The notes under the pieces: generated by a model
Told to the model about the DNA's origin: nothing
The model's input: the letters and a program-made list of their open reading frames with translations, nothing else
Database searches by the model: none
Shown: positions 30,967 to 39,089 of the stretch, one piece after another
How positions within the stretch are numbered: the first letter of the stretch is position 1
Layout of the letters: every line of letters begins with the position of its first letter
Assembly: GCA_025964775.1 (NCBI GenBank)
Contig: JAOPYE010000014.1
Coordinates: forward strand, 62,001-126,000
Source of the DNA: Marmoricola sp.
Lineage (GTDB): Bacteria > Actinomycetota > Actinomycetes > Propionibacteriales > Nocardioidaceae
Length of the DNA: 64,000 nucleotides
Direction of reading: 5' to 3'
Translations under genes and position numbers: made by a program

Positions 30967-31640
30967 GCTGCCCGCGGCAGGAACTCGCGGTCGACGTACC
31001 GGCCGACCTTCCAGGTGACGAAGGCGTCGGTCCCGGCACCGACGAAACCGCCGACGACGGGGACCCGGCGACCGACCGCGGTGGCGACCCGCTTGCCGGC
31101 TGCGCGAGTGATCAGCTCGGAGGCGACCTCGTTGGCGAGCTGGCGATCGAGCGTCACGTCGTGGACCAGGGCGGTGGCCAGCTCCATCGGCGTACCGGGG
31201 AGCTCACGACGCTTGACCATCGCCAGCACGCGCTCCTCGCCGAGCAGGCAGGCGAGGATCGCGGCACGGGTGCGGGGATCCTCGAGGTCGTACCCGCGCA
31301 GGTGCACGATTCCGGCCACCATCCGGCACTGCAGCAGGGCCAGGCCGGTGATGTTGGTCGGGATGGTGAGCGCCATCGTGACCAGCCCGCCGAGGTTGGT
31401 CACGAAGCCCTGCGCGCCGGCGTACCGGACGTGGTTCTCGATCACGTCGTGGATCGCGCCGGGGAGGTCACCGGGGTGCTGGCCGGCCTGCTTGTCTGCC
31501 GCCGAGGCCGCGCTCGGCAGCGGGCCGACTCCGGCGATCGCCTTCTCGAGAGCCTGGTGGACGAAGGCGGCGGACAGGGTGGGGGCAAGCTCGACAGCGC
31601 GCGGAGCCAGGGCCGACCCCAGGCGTTTGGCCATGCTCAT
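30945..31640 (-). CDS. EcsC family protein
   Basis: 231 residues matching the EcsC pattern: an N-terminal helical segment, GFVTNLGGLVTMALTIPTNITGLALLQCRMVAGIVHLRGYDLEDPRTR in the centre, and a glycine-rich end VGRRVPVVGGFVGAGTDAFVTWKVGRYVDREFL. The family is membrane-associated. Bacillus EcsC gave its name to the family, but its biochemical role is unclear. TACGCT (minus strand, 31652-31647) ends 6 nt before ATG 31640, a leaderless start. Confidence 0.88.
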   Translation of the reverse strand: MSMAKRLGSALAPRAVELAPTLSAAFVHQALEKAIAGVGPLPSAASAADKQAGQHPGDLPGAIHDVIENHVRYAGAQGFVTNLGGLVTMALTIPTNITGLALLQCRMVAGIVHLRGYDLEDPRTRAAILACLLGEERVLAMVKRRELPGTPMELATALVHDVTLDRQLANEVASELITRAAGKRVATAVGRRVPVVGGFVGAGTDAFVTWKVGRYVDREFLPRAAQARQRR

Positions 31641-31674
31641 GCGCCCAGCGTAGGCGGCGCGGTTGGATGGTTGC

Positions 31675-32337
31675 GTGCCCGTCGACCCCGGACCCGCGCG
31701 GTGGCAGCTGCCGTCGCCGCAGCGGGGTGCCCCGGACCTGGTCGCGCTCGGCGGCGATCTCGAGCCGGCGACCCTGGTGGCTGCGTACCGCGGTGGGCTG
31801 TTCCCGATGCCGGCCGGTGACGGCGAGATCGGCTGGTGGTCACCCCAGCGTCGCGGAGTGCTGCCGCTCGATGCGCTGCGGATCTCGAAGTCACTGCGCC
31901 GATCCGTGCGCCGGTTCGAGATCCGGGTCGATTCCGCCTTCGCCCAGGTCGTCGCCGGCTGTGCGGACCCGCGTCGCGACGGGGCCTGGATCGACGAGGA
32001 GATCGCCGGGGCCTACGTCCGGCTGCACGAGCTCGGGTGGGCGCACTCGGTGGAGACCTGGCTCGACGGCGAGCTCGTCGGTGGCCTCTACGGGATCGCG
32101 ATCGCGGGCCTGTTCGCCGGGGAGTCGATGTTCTCTCGGTCGACCGATGCCTCCAAGGTCGCGCTGGTCGCGCTGGTCGACCGGCTCGACGACCAGCATG
32201 CGGCTCGTCGGGTGCTCGACACCCAGTGGCGCACGGACCACCTCGAGACGCTCGGCGTCGTCGAGATCGATCGGGCGCAGTACTTCGACCGGCTCGCGGA
32301 GGCACTCACCCTCCCGCTGCCGGTGGCCTTCGCCTGA
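31675..32337 (+). CDS. aat: Leucyl/phenylalanyl-tRNA--protein transferase
   Basis: 220 residues. Diagnostic segments are LVALGGDLEPATLVAAYRGGLFPMP, WWSPQRRGVLPLDALRISKSLRRS, GLYGIAIAGLFAGESMFS and LLDTQW-like RRVLDTQWRTDHL. It adds Leu/Phe to N-terminal Lys/Arg of proteins, marking them for ClpAP-type degradation (N-end rule). GTG 31675 is chosen. TTGGAT ends 6 nt upstream, consistent with a leaderless start. A TTG at 31663 is possible but lies in the promoter. Confidence 0.95.
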   Translation: MPVDPGPARWQLPSPQRGAPDLVALGGDLEPATLVAAYRGGLFPMPAGDGEIGWWSPQRRGVLPLDALRISKSLRRSVRRFEIRVDSAFAQVVAGCADPRRDGAWIDEEIAGAYVRLHELGWAHSVETWLDGELVGGLYGIAIAGLFAGESMFSRSTDASKVALVALVDRLDDQHAARRVLDTQWRTDHLETLGVVEIDRAQYFDRLAEALTLPLPVAFA

Positions 32338-32346
32338 ACCGCAGCG

Positions 32347-33111
32347 TCACACCAGCTCGAGCACCAGCACAAGGCCCGCCGCGAGCACGTAGAGGCCGAG
32401 GGCCCAGCGCACGGCGAGCACCCGGCGCGCCTCGGGGAGGTCTCGTCGTCCCAGTACCCAGGCGAGCGCCGGCAGCACCAGCACGCCGTGCAGGGTGACG
32501 CCGTGGAACTCCTTCACGAAACCCGTGACGGCGTACATCCGGGCGGCAGCGTCGCCGTGCGCGCGGGCGACCGAACCGCGGGCGATCATCGCCGCACCCG
32601 ACAGCAGCCCGGCGACCAGCAGCGCGAACCCGCCACGTTGGGCGAGCACCATGCTCGGCGGTCCGTCGACGCGGCCACGGAAGGCCGCCACCGCGAAGGT
32701 GCCGAGGACGGCGATGAGGACCGCACCGCCGACGGCCAGCGTCATCGCGACCACGGTGTTGAACGGGGTGGAGGTGTTCAGGTGCGAGGGTTGGTCGCGC
32801 CACGCCTGCACGGTGATGCCGGCCACCTCGACGACGCAGTCGGCGGCGAAGATCCCCAGCAGTCGGGTGCGGGTCCTCGTCGGCACCTGCAGGTACGACG
32901 TCACCCACACGACCGAGGCGAGGGTGACACCGAAGGACAGGCCGAAGTCGAAGGGCTTTCGCCAGGAGACCGGTCCGGACCAGGGCCGGTCGTCGAGGAA
33001 GAAGACGCCGAGGTGGATCAGTCCTGAGAGCACCAGCAGCCCGGCGATGACGAGGCAGATCCGGACCACCCGGTCGACCCGGGGGTCCGTCCGGGTGAGT
33101 AATTCATTCAT
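32347..33111 (-). CDS. Seven-helix membrane protein of unknown function
   Basis: 254 residues with about seven hydrophobic helices spread over the whole length, and an FHGVTLHGVLVLPALAW segment bearing two histidines near the sixth helix. No family was recognised. It is divergent from a MarR regulator with a 45-nt gap, and the inverted repeat TTCATT-N5-AATGAA covers its start, so the MarR protein probably controls it. AATAGT (minus strand) ends 7 nt before ATG 33111. Confidence 0.8.
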   Translation of the reverse strand: MNELLTRTDPRVDRVVRICLVIAGLLVLSGLIHLGVFFLDDRPWSGPVSWRKPFDFGLSFGVTLASVVWVTSYLQVPTRTRTRLLGIFAADCVVEVAGITVQAWRDQPSHLNTSTPFNTVVAMTLAVGGAVLIAVLGTFAVAAFRGRVDGPPSMVLAQRGGFALLVAGLLSGAAMIARGSVARAHGDAAARMYAVTGFVKEFHGVTLHGVLVLPALAWVLGRRDLPEARRVLAVRWALGLYVLAAGLVLVLELV

Positions 33112-33119
33112 GCAATGAA
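33103..33119. promoter_or_regulatory. TTCATT-N5-AATGAA inverted repeat, probable MarR operator
   Basis: 6-bp perfect arms (33103-33108 and 33114-33119) with a 5-nt spacer, in the short gap between the divergent membrane-protein and MarR genes and over the start codon of the former. The AT content is unusual for this chromosome. Size and place suit a MarR dimer site. Confidence 0.6.
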
Positions 33120-33156
33120 CTATTACACGAACGATCGATTGTGCGAAACTGCGTGC

Positions 33157-33609
33157 ATGCAGAAACCCTCCGGCGTTGCGTTGCTGCTCTCGCAGCTCGG
33201 CTCCTTCGTGGCCTCCGAGTTCGCACGACGGCTGGCGCCGCTGGACCTGACTCCGGGCCAGGTCGGCATCCTCCGGGTGATCGCGACCAGGCCCGGGTTG
33301 AGCCAGCAGGCGCTGGCTCGCGAGATCGGTGCCGTTCCGAGTCGGGTCGTCAAGCTGCTCGACGAGCTCGAGGACCGTGGACTGGTAGAACGTCGGCGCA
33401 GCGCGACCGACCGGCGCAACCACGAGCTGCACCTGTCCGGCTCGGCAGGCGATCGGCTCGCGGAGGTCCTGGTGGTCGTGGTCGACCATGACCGCACCCT
33501 GACCGCAGGACTGAGCGCCGCGGAGGTGACGACGTTGCGCACCCTGCTCGGCAAGGTTGCCGCGGCGCAGGGCATCGCACCCCTGGGCCATCCGGGGTAT
33601 CGCGCCTAG
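33157..33609 (+). CDS. MarR-family transcriptional regulator
   Basis: 150 residues from ATG 33157. The winged helix-turn-helix is visible as LTPGQVGILRVIATRPGLSQQALAREIGAVPSRVVKLLDELEDRGLVERRRSATDRRNHELHL, with the conserved DRR wing. GAAACT (33145-33150) ends 6 nt before this ATG, supporting it over an upstream in-frame ATG at 33115. It probably represses itself and the divergent seven-helix protein. The stop shares CTAG with the convergent rhodanese gene. Confidence 0.93.
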   Translation: MQKPSGVALLLSQLGSFVASEFARRLAPLDLTPGQVGILRVIATRPGLSQQALAREIGAVPSRVVKLLDELEDRGLVERRRSATDRRNHELHLSGSAGDRLAEVLVVVVDHDRTLTAGLSAAEVTTLRTLLGKVAAAQGIAPLGHPGYRA

Positions 33610-33938
33610 ACGACCATCGGTTCGCCTGCGTCGCTGACCATCGGCCGCCCGCCCGCTGCCCACTCGAGCATCCCGCCGTCGAGGTTGATCGCGTCACGGC
33701 CGTTCGCGACCAGGTAGCCGGTGGCCTGGGCGGACCGCCCGCCGACCTTGCACACCACGAGGGTCTGGCCCTCGGGGAGCTCGCCGACGCGCTCGACGAG
33801 CTGGCCCAACGGGATGTGAATGGCGCCGTCGATCCGGCCGTGCGCCCACTCGACCGGTTCCCGGACGTCGAGGACGACGAGGTCAGCGGGCAGCGGATCG
33901 GGGAGCAGGTCGATCGTCACTGCCGGGATGCCGTTCAT
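33606..33938 (-). CDS. Rhodanese-like domain protein
   Basis: 110 residues forming a single rhodanese domain. LVVLDVREPVEWAHGRIDGAIHIPLGQL precedes the active-site loop CKVGGRSAQ (catalytic Cys), and LDGGMLEWAAGGRPM ends the domain. It is a sulfurtransferase handling thiosulfate or protein persulfide; the acceptor is unknown. Its stop TAG and that of the convergent MarR gene are read from opposite strands of one CTAG (33606-33609). Confidence 0.93.
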   Translation of the reverse strand: MNGIPAVTIDLLPDPLPADLVVLDVREPVEWAHGRIDGAIHIPLGQLVERVGELPEGQTLVVCKVGGRSAQATGYLVANGRDAINLDGGMLEWAAGGRPMVSDAGEPMVV

Positions 33939-33971
33939 GTCGCCAAGAATCCCACACGCGATGTCAGGGGA

Positions 33972-34838
33972 CTACTTGAGCAGCTTGGACATCCGCCGGT
34001 CGGCCAGCGGCTTGCCGCCGGTCTGGCAGGTCGGGCAGTACTGCAGGCTCCGGTCGGCGAACGAGACCTCCCGGATGGTGTCGCCGCACACCGGGCAGGC
34101 CAGTCCGGTCCGGCCGTGGACGGCCATGTTGGACTTCTTCTCGCCCTTGAGCTCGCTCGCAGGCAGGCCGTCGGCACGTGCCACGGCCTCGCTCAGCTCG
34201 CTGCGGATCGTGGCGAAGAGGAGGTCGAGCTCCTCGGGAGACAGGCTGTTGGCCGGCTTGAACGGCGACATCTTCGCGGCATGCAGGATCTCGTCGGAGT
34301 AGGCGTTGCCGATCCCGGCGATGTTGCCCTGGGAGCGCAGCACGCCCTTGATCTGGGCACGGCCGGAAGCGGCGAGGATGTCGGCCAGCACGTCGATGGT
34401 GAAGTCGTCGGACAGCGGGTCAGGTCCGAGCCGGGCGATCCCCTCGACGTCGTTCGGGTCGCGGACGACGTACAGGGCCAGGCTCTTGCGGGTTCCGGCC
34501 TCGGTGATGTCCAGGCCGCTGCCGTTGTCGAGGACGATCCGGGCGGCGAGCGGCGACTTGCTGTTCGGTTTGGCCGGGAGCTTGGGCACCTCGTCCTTCC
34601 ACCGGATCCAGCCGGCGAGCGCCAGGTGCAGCACCAGGTGGGTGCCGGAGACGTCGAAGTCGAGAAACTTCCCGCGGCGGCTGACACCGTCGATCATCGC
34701 GCCGGCCAAAGCGCTGATCGGTGGGTCGTAGGTCTTCAAGCAGCTGAAGTTGGCGATGTCGACCCGCACGATCGCACGACCGTCGAGGCGCTTGGCCAGG
34801 TCGTGGGCCAGCGCTTCCACCTCGGGCAGCTCGGGCAT
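33972..34838 (-). CDS. Fpg/Nei-family DNA glycosylase
   Basis: 288 residues. The start MPELPEVEA carries the catalytic N-terminal proline and Glu3. RRGKFL has the beta-elimination lysine. The C-terminal zinc finger is CPVCGDTI...DRSLQYCPTCQ, with the conserved Arg before the second pair. Base-excision repair enzyme removing oxidised purines or pyrimidines with AP-lyase activity. The family branch (Fpg or Nei) cannot be fixed by eye. TAGCGT (minus, 34850-34845) ends 6 nt before ATG 34838, a leaderless start. Confidence 0.93.
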   Translation of the reverse strand: MPELPEVEALAHDLAKRLDGRAIVRVDIANFSCLKTYDPPISALAGAMIDGVSRRGKFLDFDVSGTHLVLHLALAGWIRWKDEVPKLPAKPNSKSPLAARIVLDNGSGLDITEAGTRKSLALYVVRDPNDVEGIARLGPDPLSDDFTIDVLADILAASGRAQIKGVLRSQGNIAGIGNAYSDEILHAAKMSPFKPANSLSPEELDLLFATIRSELSEAVARADGLPASELKGEKKSNMAVHGRTGLACPVCGDTIREVSFADRSLQYCPTCQTGGKPLADRRMSKLLK

Positions 34839-34873
34839 GGCGTCACGCTACCCGGACGCAACCGGGCCTGTGG

Positions 34874-36145
34874 TCAGCAGGCGCCCAACAGGTGCATGAC
34901 CAGGTTGCAGTACGGCTTCGTCGGTGTCGGGCTCGGCGCGGGCGTGGTCGGCTTCGACGTAGGGCTGGCTGTCGGCTTGGTCGCCGTCGGGGACGGCGTG
35001 CTCGTCGGCCTGGGAGCCGGCTTCTTCGGGGTCGCGGTCGCGTTGTTCACCACCAGGACCGGTGTCGGGGACGCGGTCGGTGCGTCGACGCTCGCCGACG
35101 AGCTCGGCGAGGGGGACGTGGTGGTCGCGGAGTCGCTCGGGGTGGTCGACGGCGAGGCCCCGGGAAGCGTCGAGGAGCTGCCGTGCTGGTGGCCGGCGCT
35201 CGGCGGGGTCGTGGAGCCGTTGCCCTGGCTCGAGGCGGCGACGGCGATCGCAGTGACGGCAACGATGACGGCGGCCGCGACGCCCGCGATCATCGCAACG
35301 AGCCTGCGGCGGCTGCCCGCGTCCTCCTCGGGGTCGACCGCGGCGGTCTCGGTCGTCTCGTCGTGGGTGAGCCAGGGCTCGGTCGCCGACGGTTCATCCG
35401 CGAAGAGCGGGAACGCCAGGACGGGAGCCGCGGCGACCGGGGGCGTTGCCGGTGGCACCTCGACGGGCGCGACCACCGTGGCGCGGGCGACGAGCGCCGG
35501 GTCCACCAGGGCCGTGATCGCCACGCTGCTGAAGGCGAGCTCGTGGAACGCCTCGGTGCACCACGCGCAGCTGCTCATGTGCACCCAGTCGGCTGCGAGC
35601 AGCGCCGACGGTGCCCGGACTGCCTCGGCGAGGGCCCGGTGGGTCTGCCGGCAGGCAGCCGTCGGTGCGTTCTCGGTGTGCACTGCCACGTAGCCGGACT
35701 GCAGCGCGGTCAGGGCCTCGTCGGCCTCCGGGCGGTCTGCGCCGCCCCACAGGATGGTCTGGGACTCCTGGGAGAGTCCGGCGAAGGCCTGGCTCATCAG
35801 TCGTGAGGCGAAGACGTCGGGATGGACGACCGCGGGCCCCGGAGCGGCGGACCGGTCGGCCGCGCCCGGCTCGTCGTCCTCGCCGAGCTCACGCACGGCA
35901 TCCTGGACGAACGTCGTGACATCCTCGCGCGGGCCGCGGCCGACGGCGATCGAGGCGATCGTGCCGATCAGCGCCTCCGCCGCGAGCCCGGGGACCTCGG
36001 CCGGATCGACGAACTGGCGCGCGCTGCTGAGCGCGACGGGCCAGAACCGGACCCACAGCCGACCGGCAGCACCGACGTCGCCTGCCCCGACGCCGTCGGT
36101 GATCTGGGCGTCGCTGCTGGCATCTGATCCGAGTTTCACAGCCAT
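34874..36145 (-). CDS. Membrane protein combining degenerate sigma-like domains, an anti-sigma-like zinc motif and a Thr/Pro/Ser-rich tail
   Basis: 423 residues from ATG 36145 (GGGAGGG upstream). Residues about 10-90 resemble sigma region 2 (ITDGVGAGDVGAAGRLWVRFW...GLAAEALIGTIASI). About 115-180 resembles region 4 (SQAFAGLSQESQTILWGG...EALTALQSGYVAV). H189-x3-C193-x2-C196 (HMSSCAWC) matches the zinc motif of anti-sigma factors. One membrane helix spans 282-304. The outer 117 residues are Thr/Pro/Ser-rich and end CNLVMHLLGAC. I infer a sigma/anti-sigma-derived membrane regulator. TAGGAT at 36183-36178 (minus) is a possible -10. Confidence 0.7.
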   Translation of the reverse strand: MAVKLGSDASSDAQITDGVGAGDVGAAGRLWVRFWPVALSSARQFVDPAEVPGLAAEALIGTIASIAVGRGPREDVTTFVQDAVRELGEDDEPGAADRSAAPGPAVVHPDVFASRLMSQAFAGLSQESQTILWGGADRPEADEALTALQSGYVAVHTENAPTAACRQTHRALAEAVRAPSALLAADWVHMSSCAWCTEAFHELAFSSVAITALVDPALVARATVVAPVEVPPATPPVAAAPVLAFPLFADEPSATEPWLTHDETTETAAVDPEEDAGSRRRLVAMIAGVAAAVIVAVTAIAVAASSQGNGSTTPPSAGHQHGSSSTLPGASPSTTPSDSATTTSPSPSSSASVDAPTASPTPVLVVNNATATPKKPAPRPTSTPSPTATKPTASPTSKPTTPAPSPTPTKPYCNLVMHLLGAC

Positions 36146-36257
36146 CCTGGGCCCTCCCATCCGGACAACGAGGCCTGATCCTATGTGCCACCAACGGGCA
36201 CGATGTAATCCTGATCCGAACGATGCGACGTGCTAAGGGAATCTAAGGAATCGACTA

Positions 36258-36271
36258 GATATCCGGATATC
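36258..36271. promoter_or_regulatory. 14-bp palindrome GATATCCGGATATC over the ATPase promoter
   Basis: A perfect palindrome overlapping TATCGT (36268-36273), which ends 6 nt before GTG 36280 and is the likely -10 of a leaderless mRNA. A dimeric repressor here would block initiation. The downstream protein has its own winged helix, so self-regulation is possible. Confidence 0.6.
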
Positions 36272-36279
36272 GTCTGATC

Positions 36280-37488
36280 GTGGACCCGATCAGGAACCCG
36301 TACGCACCCGGAGCCGGGCAACGCCCACCCGAGCTCGCCGGCCGCGACGAGCAGCTCGGCGCCTTCGACATCGTGCTCGAGCGCATCGCTCGTGGACGTT
36401 CGGAACGGTCGCTGGTGCTGAACGGCCTCCGCGGCGTCGGGAAGACGGTGCTCCTCAACGCGCTGCGCTCGGCTGCCGTACGCCGGGGGTGGGGGACCGG
36501 CAAGCTCGAGGCCCGGCCCGACCAGCGGCTGCGCCGGCCGTTGTCGGGCGCTGTGCACCAGGCCGTCCGCGAGCTCGGCCACCCGGCTCCCGACGACGTG
36601 CTGGGCGTGATCCGGGCCTTCGCCCAGCGAGACGCCCAGCCCGGGGCGAAGTTGCGCGACGTCTGGAACCCGGGGATCGAGGTCCCGGCCGCCAGGGGCC
36701 GCGCCGACTCCGGCGACATCGAGATCGATCTGGTCGAGCTGTTCACCGATCTCGGTGGCCTCGCCGCCGATGTCGGGAAAGGGGTGGCGATCTTCCTCGA
36801 CGAGATGCAGGACCTCGCACCCGACGACGTCTCGGCGCTGTGCGCGGCGTGCCACGAGATCAGCCAGTCGGGACTGCCGGTGATCGTCGTCGGCGCCGGG
36901 CTTCCGCACCTGCCGGCGGTCCTGTCGGCGAGCAAGTCGTACTCCGAACGGCTCTTCCGCTACCAGCGCATCGACCGGCTCGCCCGGGAGGCGGCCGACA
37001 AGGCACTCACGGCGCCCGCGCTCGACGAGGATGCTGCCTTCGAGCCCGGCGCGCTGGAGGCCCTGTACGCCGCCACCGGCGGGTACCCCTACTTCATCCA
37101 GGCCTACGGCAAGGCGGTCTGGGACGTGGCGCCGGCCTCGCCGGTCACCGCGGCCGACGTCGCGGTGGCGGCCCCCCAGGCCGAGTCCGAGCTCGCGGTC
37201 GGCTTCTTCGGCAGCCGGTACGAGCGGGCGACACCGGGGGAGCGCGAGTACCTGCGCGCGATGGCGGATGCCGCTGTCGAGCTGCATGCCGCTGACGCCG
37301 ACGCCCTGCTCGACTTCGGGGCAGGCTCCGTGTCCACCGCTGACGTCGCGGCGATGCTGGGCAAGAAGCCGCAGTCCCTGTCGCCGGCTCGGGACTCGTT
37401 GCTCAAGAAGGGGCTCATCTACTCCGGCGAGCGCGGCCGGATCGCCTTCACCGTCCCACACTTCGGGAAGTACCTCAGAGAGCGTTGA
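36280..37488 (+). CDS. AAA-type ATPase with C-terminal winged helix
   Basis: 402 residues. Walker A is LRGVGKT (about 49-55). Walker B is VAIFLDEMQDL (about 168-178). A sensor segment is LPVIVVGAGLPHLP. The C-terminal segment VSTADVAAMLGKKPQSLSPARDSLLKKGLIYSGERGRIAFTVPHFGKYL looks like a winged helix. This is the Orc/Cdc6-like STAND-type layout common in bacterial ATP-binding proteins of unknown role. It is probably a DNA-linked switch. Its stop lies inside the left arm of a long terminator hairpin. Confidence 0.85.
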   Translation: MDPIRNPYAPGAGQRPPELAGRDEQLGAFDIVLERIARGRSERSLVLNGLRGVGKTVLLNALRSAAVRRGWGTGKLEARPDQRLRRPLSGAVHQAVRELGHPAPDDVLGVIRAFAQRDAQPGAKLRDVWNPGIEVPAARGRADSGDIEIDLVELFTDLGGLAADVGKGVAIFLDEMQDLAPDDVSALCAACHEISQSGLPVIVVGAGLPHLPAVLSASKSYSERLFRYQRIDRLAREAADKALTAPALDEDAAFEPGALEALYAATGGYPYFIQAYGKAVWDVAPASPVTAADVAVAAPQAESELAVGFFGSRYERATPGEREYLRAMADAAVELHAADADALLDFGAGSVSTADVAAMLGKKPQSLSPARDSLLKKGLIYSGERGRIAFTVPHFGKYLRER

Positions 37489-37549
37489 ACGGGCCCTACT
37501 TGTCGGTCGAGATGAACCGTTTCGACCGTCAAATCGGGCCCGTTCAACG
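37483..37549. terminator. Long bidirectional hairpin between convergent genes
   Basis: Outer arms CGTTGAACGGGCCC (37483-37496) and GGGCCCGTTCAACG (37536-37549) are perfect. Inner arms CGGTCGA (37504-37510) and TCGACCG (37522-37528) also pair. The left outer arm contains the last bases and stop of the ATPase gene. No T-run follows on either side, so termination without Rho is not assured. A cruciform or repeat role is possible. Confidence 0.75.
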
Positions 37550-37551
37550 GG

Positions 37552-39060
37552 CTACCAGGGGCTGGCCTTGAAGTCCTTCACGAAGCAGCCGTGCAGGTCC
37601 TCGCCGGCTTCACCCAGGACGATCGGGTCGTAGACCCGGGCGGCACCGTCGACGAGATCGAGCGGGGCGTGCCAGCCCTCGGCTGCGATGCGGAGCTTCT
37701 CCTGATGGGGACGCTCGTCGGTGATCCAGCCGGTGTCGACCGCGGTCATCAGGATCCGGTCGGTCTCGAACATCTCGCCGGCACTGGTGCGGGTCAGCAT
37801 GTTCAACGCGGCCTTCGCCATGTTGGTGTGCGGATGGCCGGGGCCCTTGTAGCGCCGGGAGAACTGTCCCTCCATCGCCGAGACGTTCACCACGTACGCC
37901 CGGCGCGCGCCCGCTTCGACCGCGGCGCGCATCGCCGGGCGAAGTCGCGAGATCAGCAGGAACGGCGCGATCGAGTTGCAGAACTGGACCTCGAGCAGTT
38001 CCAGGGGGTTGACCTCCTCGACGACCTGGGTCCAGGAGTTGTTGGTCTGGGTGTCGGGCAGCAACCCGCCCGCGTCGACGGCGGTCCCGGCCAGGTGCGC
38101 GTCGAGCGAGGCGTTTCCGGCGGTGAGCGCGAGCGCGGTCAGTGAGGCTGCGTTCTGCGCCGCGATGGCGTGCTCGAGCGACTCACCCTCGTGGTGGGCG
38201 ACCGCGTGCGCGGCCAGGGCTCCGGCGATCGCTGCCGGGTGCGCCTCCGAGATCCGGTCGAACGTCACCATCTCCGGGAGCCCCGAGGCCAGCCCAGCGA
38301 TGTCGGGCAACGGTGCCGACTCCATCTCGACGAGGTTCGAGTAGGCGCCCGGTGAGCGTCGTACGGTCTGGCACGCGTTGTTGATCAGGATGTCGAGCGA
38401 GCCCTCGGCGGCGACGTTGTCAGCCAGCGCCACCACCTGGGTGGGGTCGCGCAGGTCGATGCCGACGATCTTGAGGCGGTGCAGCCAGTCAGCGCTGTCC
38501 TCCATCGCGGCGAAGCGGCGTACGGCGTCCTTGGGGAACCGGGTCGTGATGGTGGTGTGCGCTCCGTCGCGCAGCAGCCGCAGCGCGATGTACATCCCGA
38601 TTTTGGCCCGACCGCCGGTGAGCAGTGCGCGCTTGCCGGTCAGGTCGGTGCGCTGGTCGCGCTTCGCGTGCGAGAACGCCGCGCAGGTCGGGCAGAGGTA
38701 GTGGTAGAACGCGTCGACCAGCGTGTAGTCGTTCTTGCAGATGTAGCAGCCGCGCGGGTTGATCAGCTCGCCGGCGAAGGCGCCCTGCGCGTTCGAGACC
38801 AGCGGGATGCCCTGGGTCTCGTCGTCGATCCGCATCGGCGAACCGGTCGCGGTGGCCTCGGTGACCGCCCTGTCGGCGGCGAGCTCCGCCTCGCGCTTGC
38901 GGATCCGGCGCTCCTTCTTGAGGGCCTTGTACATGTGCGACGCGGCCCGCTTCACGACGACGATATCGGGGTGGTCGTCGTCGAGCAGATGCAGCTGGGC
39001 GAGCACCCTCACCGTCGTCGCAAGCTCTTCGGGATCGATCCCGCCACCATCTTCGGACAC
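37552..39060 (-). CDS. Zinc-ribbon SDR-family oxidoreductase
   Basis: 502 residues. A helical N-terminus (1-100) precedes a zinc ribbon CYIC...CPTC (about 105-125). A Rossmann short-chain dehydrogenase domain follows with KRALLTGGRAKIGMYIA (NAD(P) loop), LDILINNACQTVRR and VVNVSAMEG, but instead of the usual YxxxK it has YKGPGHPHTNMAKAALNML, where the lysine of NMAKAAL sits in place. The substrate is unknown. A ribbon fused before an SDR domain is uncommon. TACGAT (39072-39067, minus) ends 6 nt before GTG 39060. Confidence 0.85.
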   Translation of the reverse strand: MSEDGGGIDPEELATTVRVLAQLHLLDDDHPDIVVVKRAASHMYKALKKERRIRKREAELAADRAVTEATATGSPMRIDDETQGIPLVSNAQGAFAGELINPRGCYICKNDYTLVDAFYHYLCPTCAAFSHAKRDQRTDLTGKRALLTGGRAKIGMYIALRLLRDGAHTTITTRFPKDAVRRFAAMEDSADWLHRLKIVGIDLRDPTQVVALADNVAAEGSLDILINNACQTVRRSPGAYSNLVEMESAPLPDIAGLASGLPEMVTFDRISEAHPAAIAGALAAHAVAHHEGESLEHAIAAQNAASLTALALTAGNASLDAHLAGTAVDAGGLLPDTQTNNSWTQVVEEVNPLELLEVQFCNSIAPFLLISRLRPAMRAAVEAGARRAYVVNVSAMEGQFSRRYKGPGHPHTNMAKAALNMLTRTSAGEMFETDRILMTAVDTGWITDERPHQEKLRIAAEGWHAPLDLVDGAARVYDPIVLGEAGEDLHGCFVKDFKASPW

Positions 39061-39089
39061 CGACGAATCGTACGCGCGTCGAGGATCGC

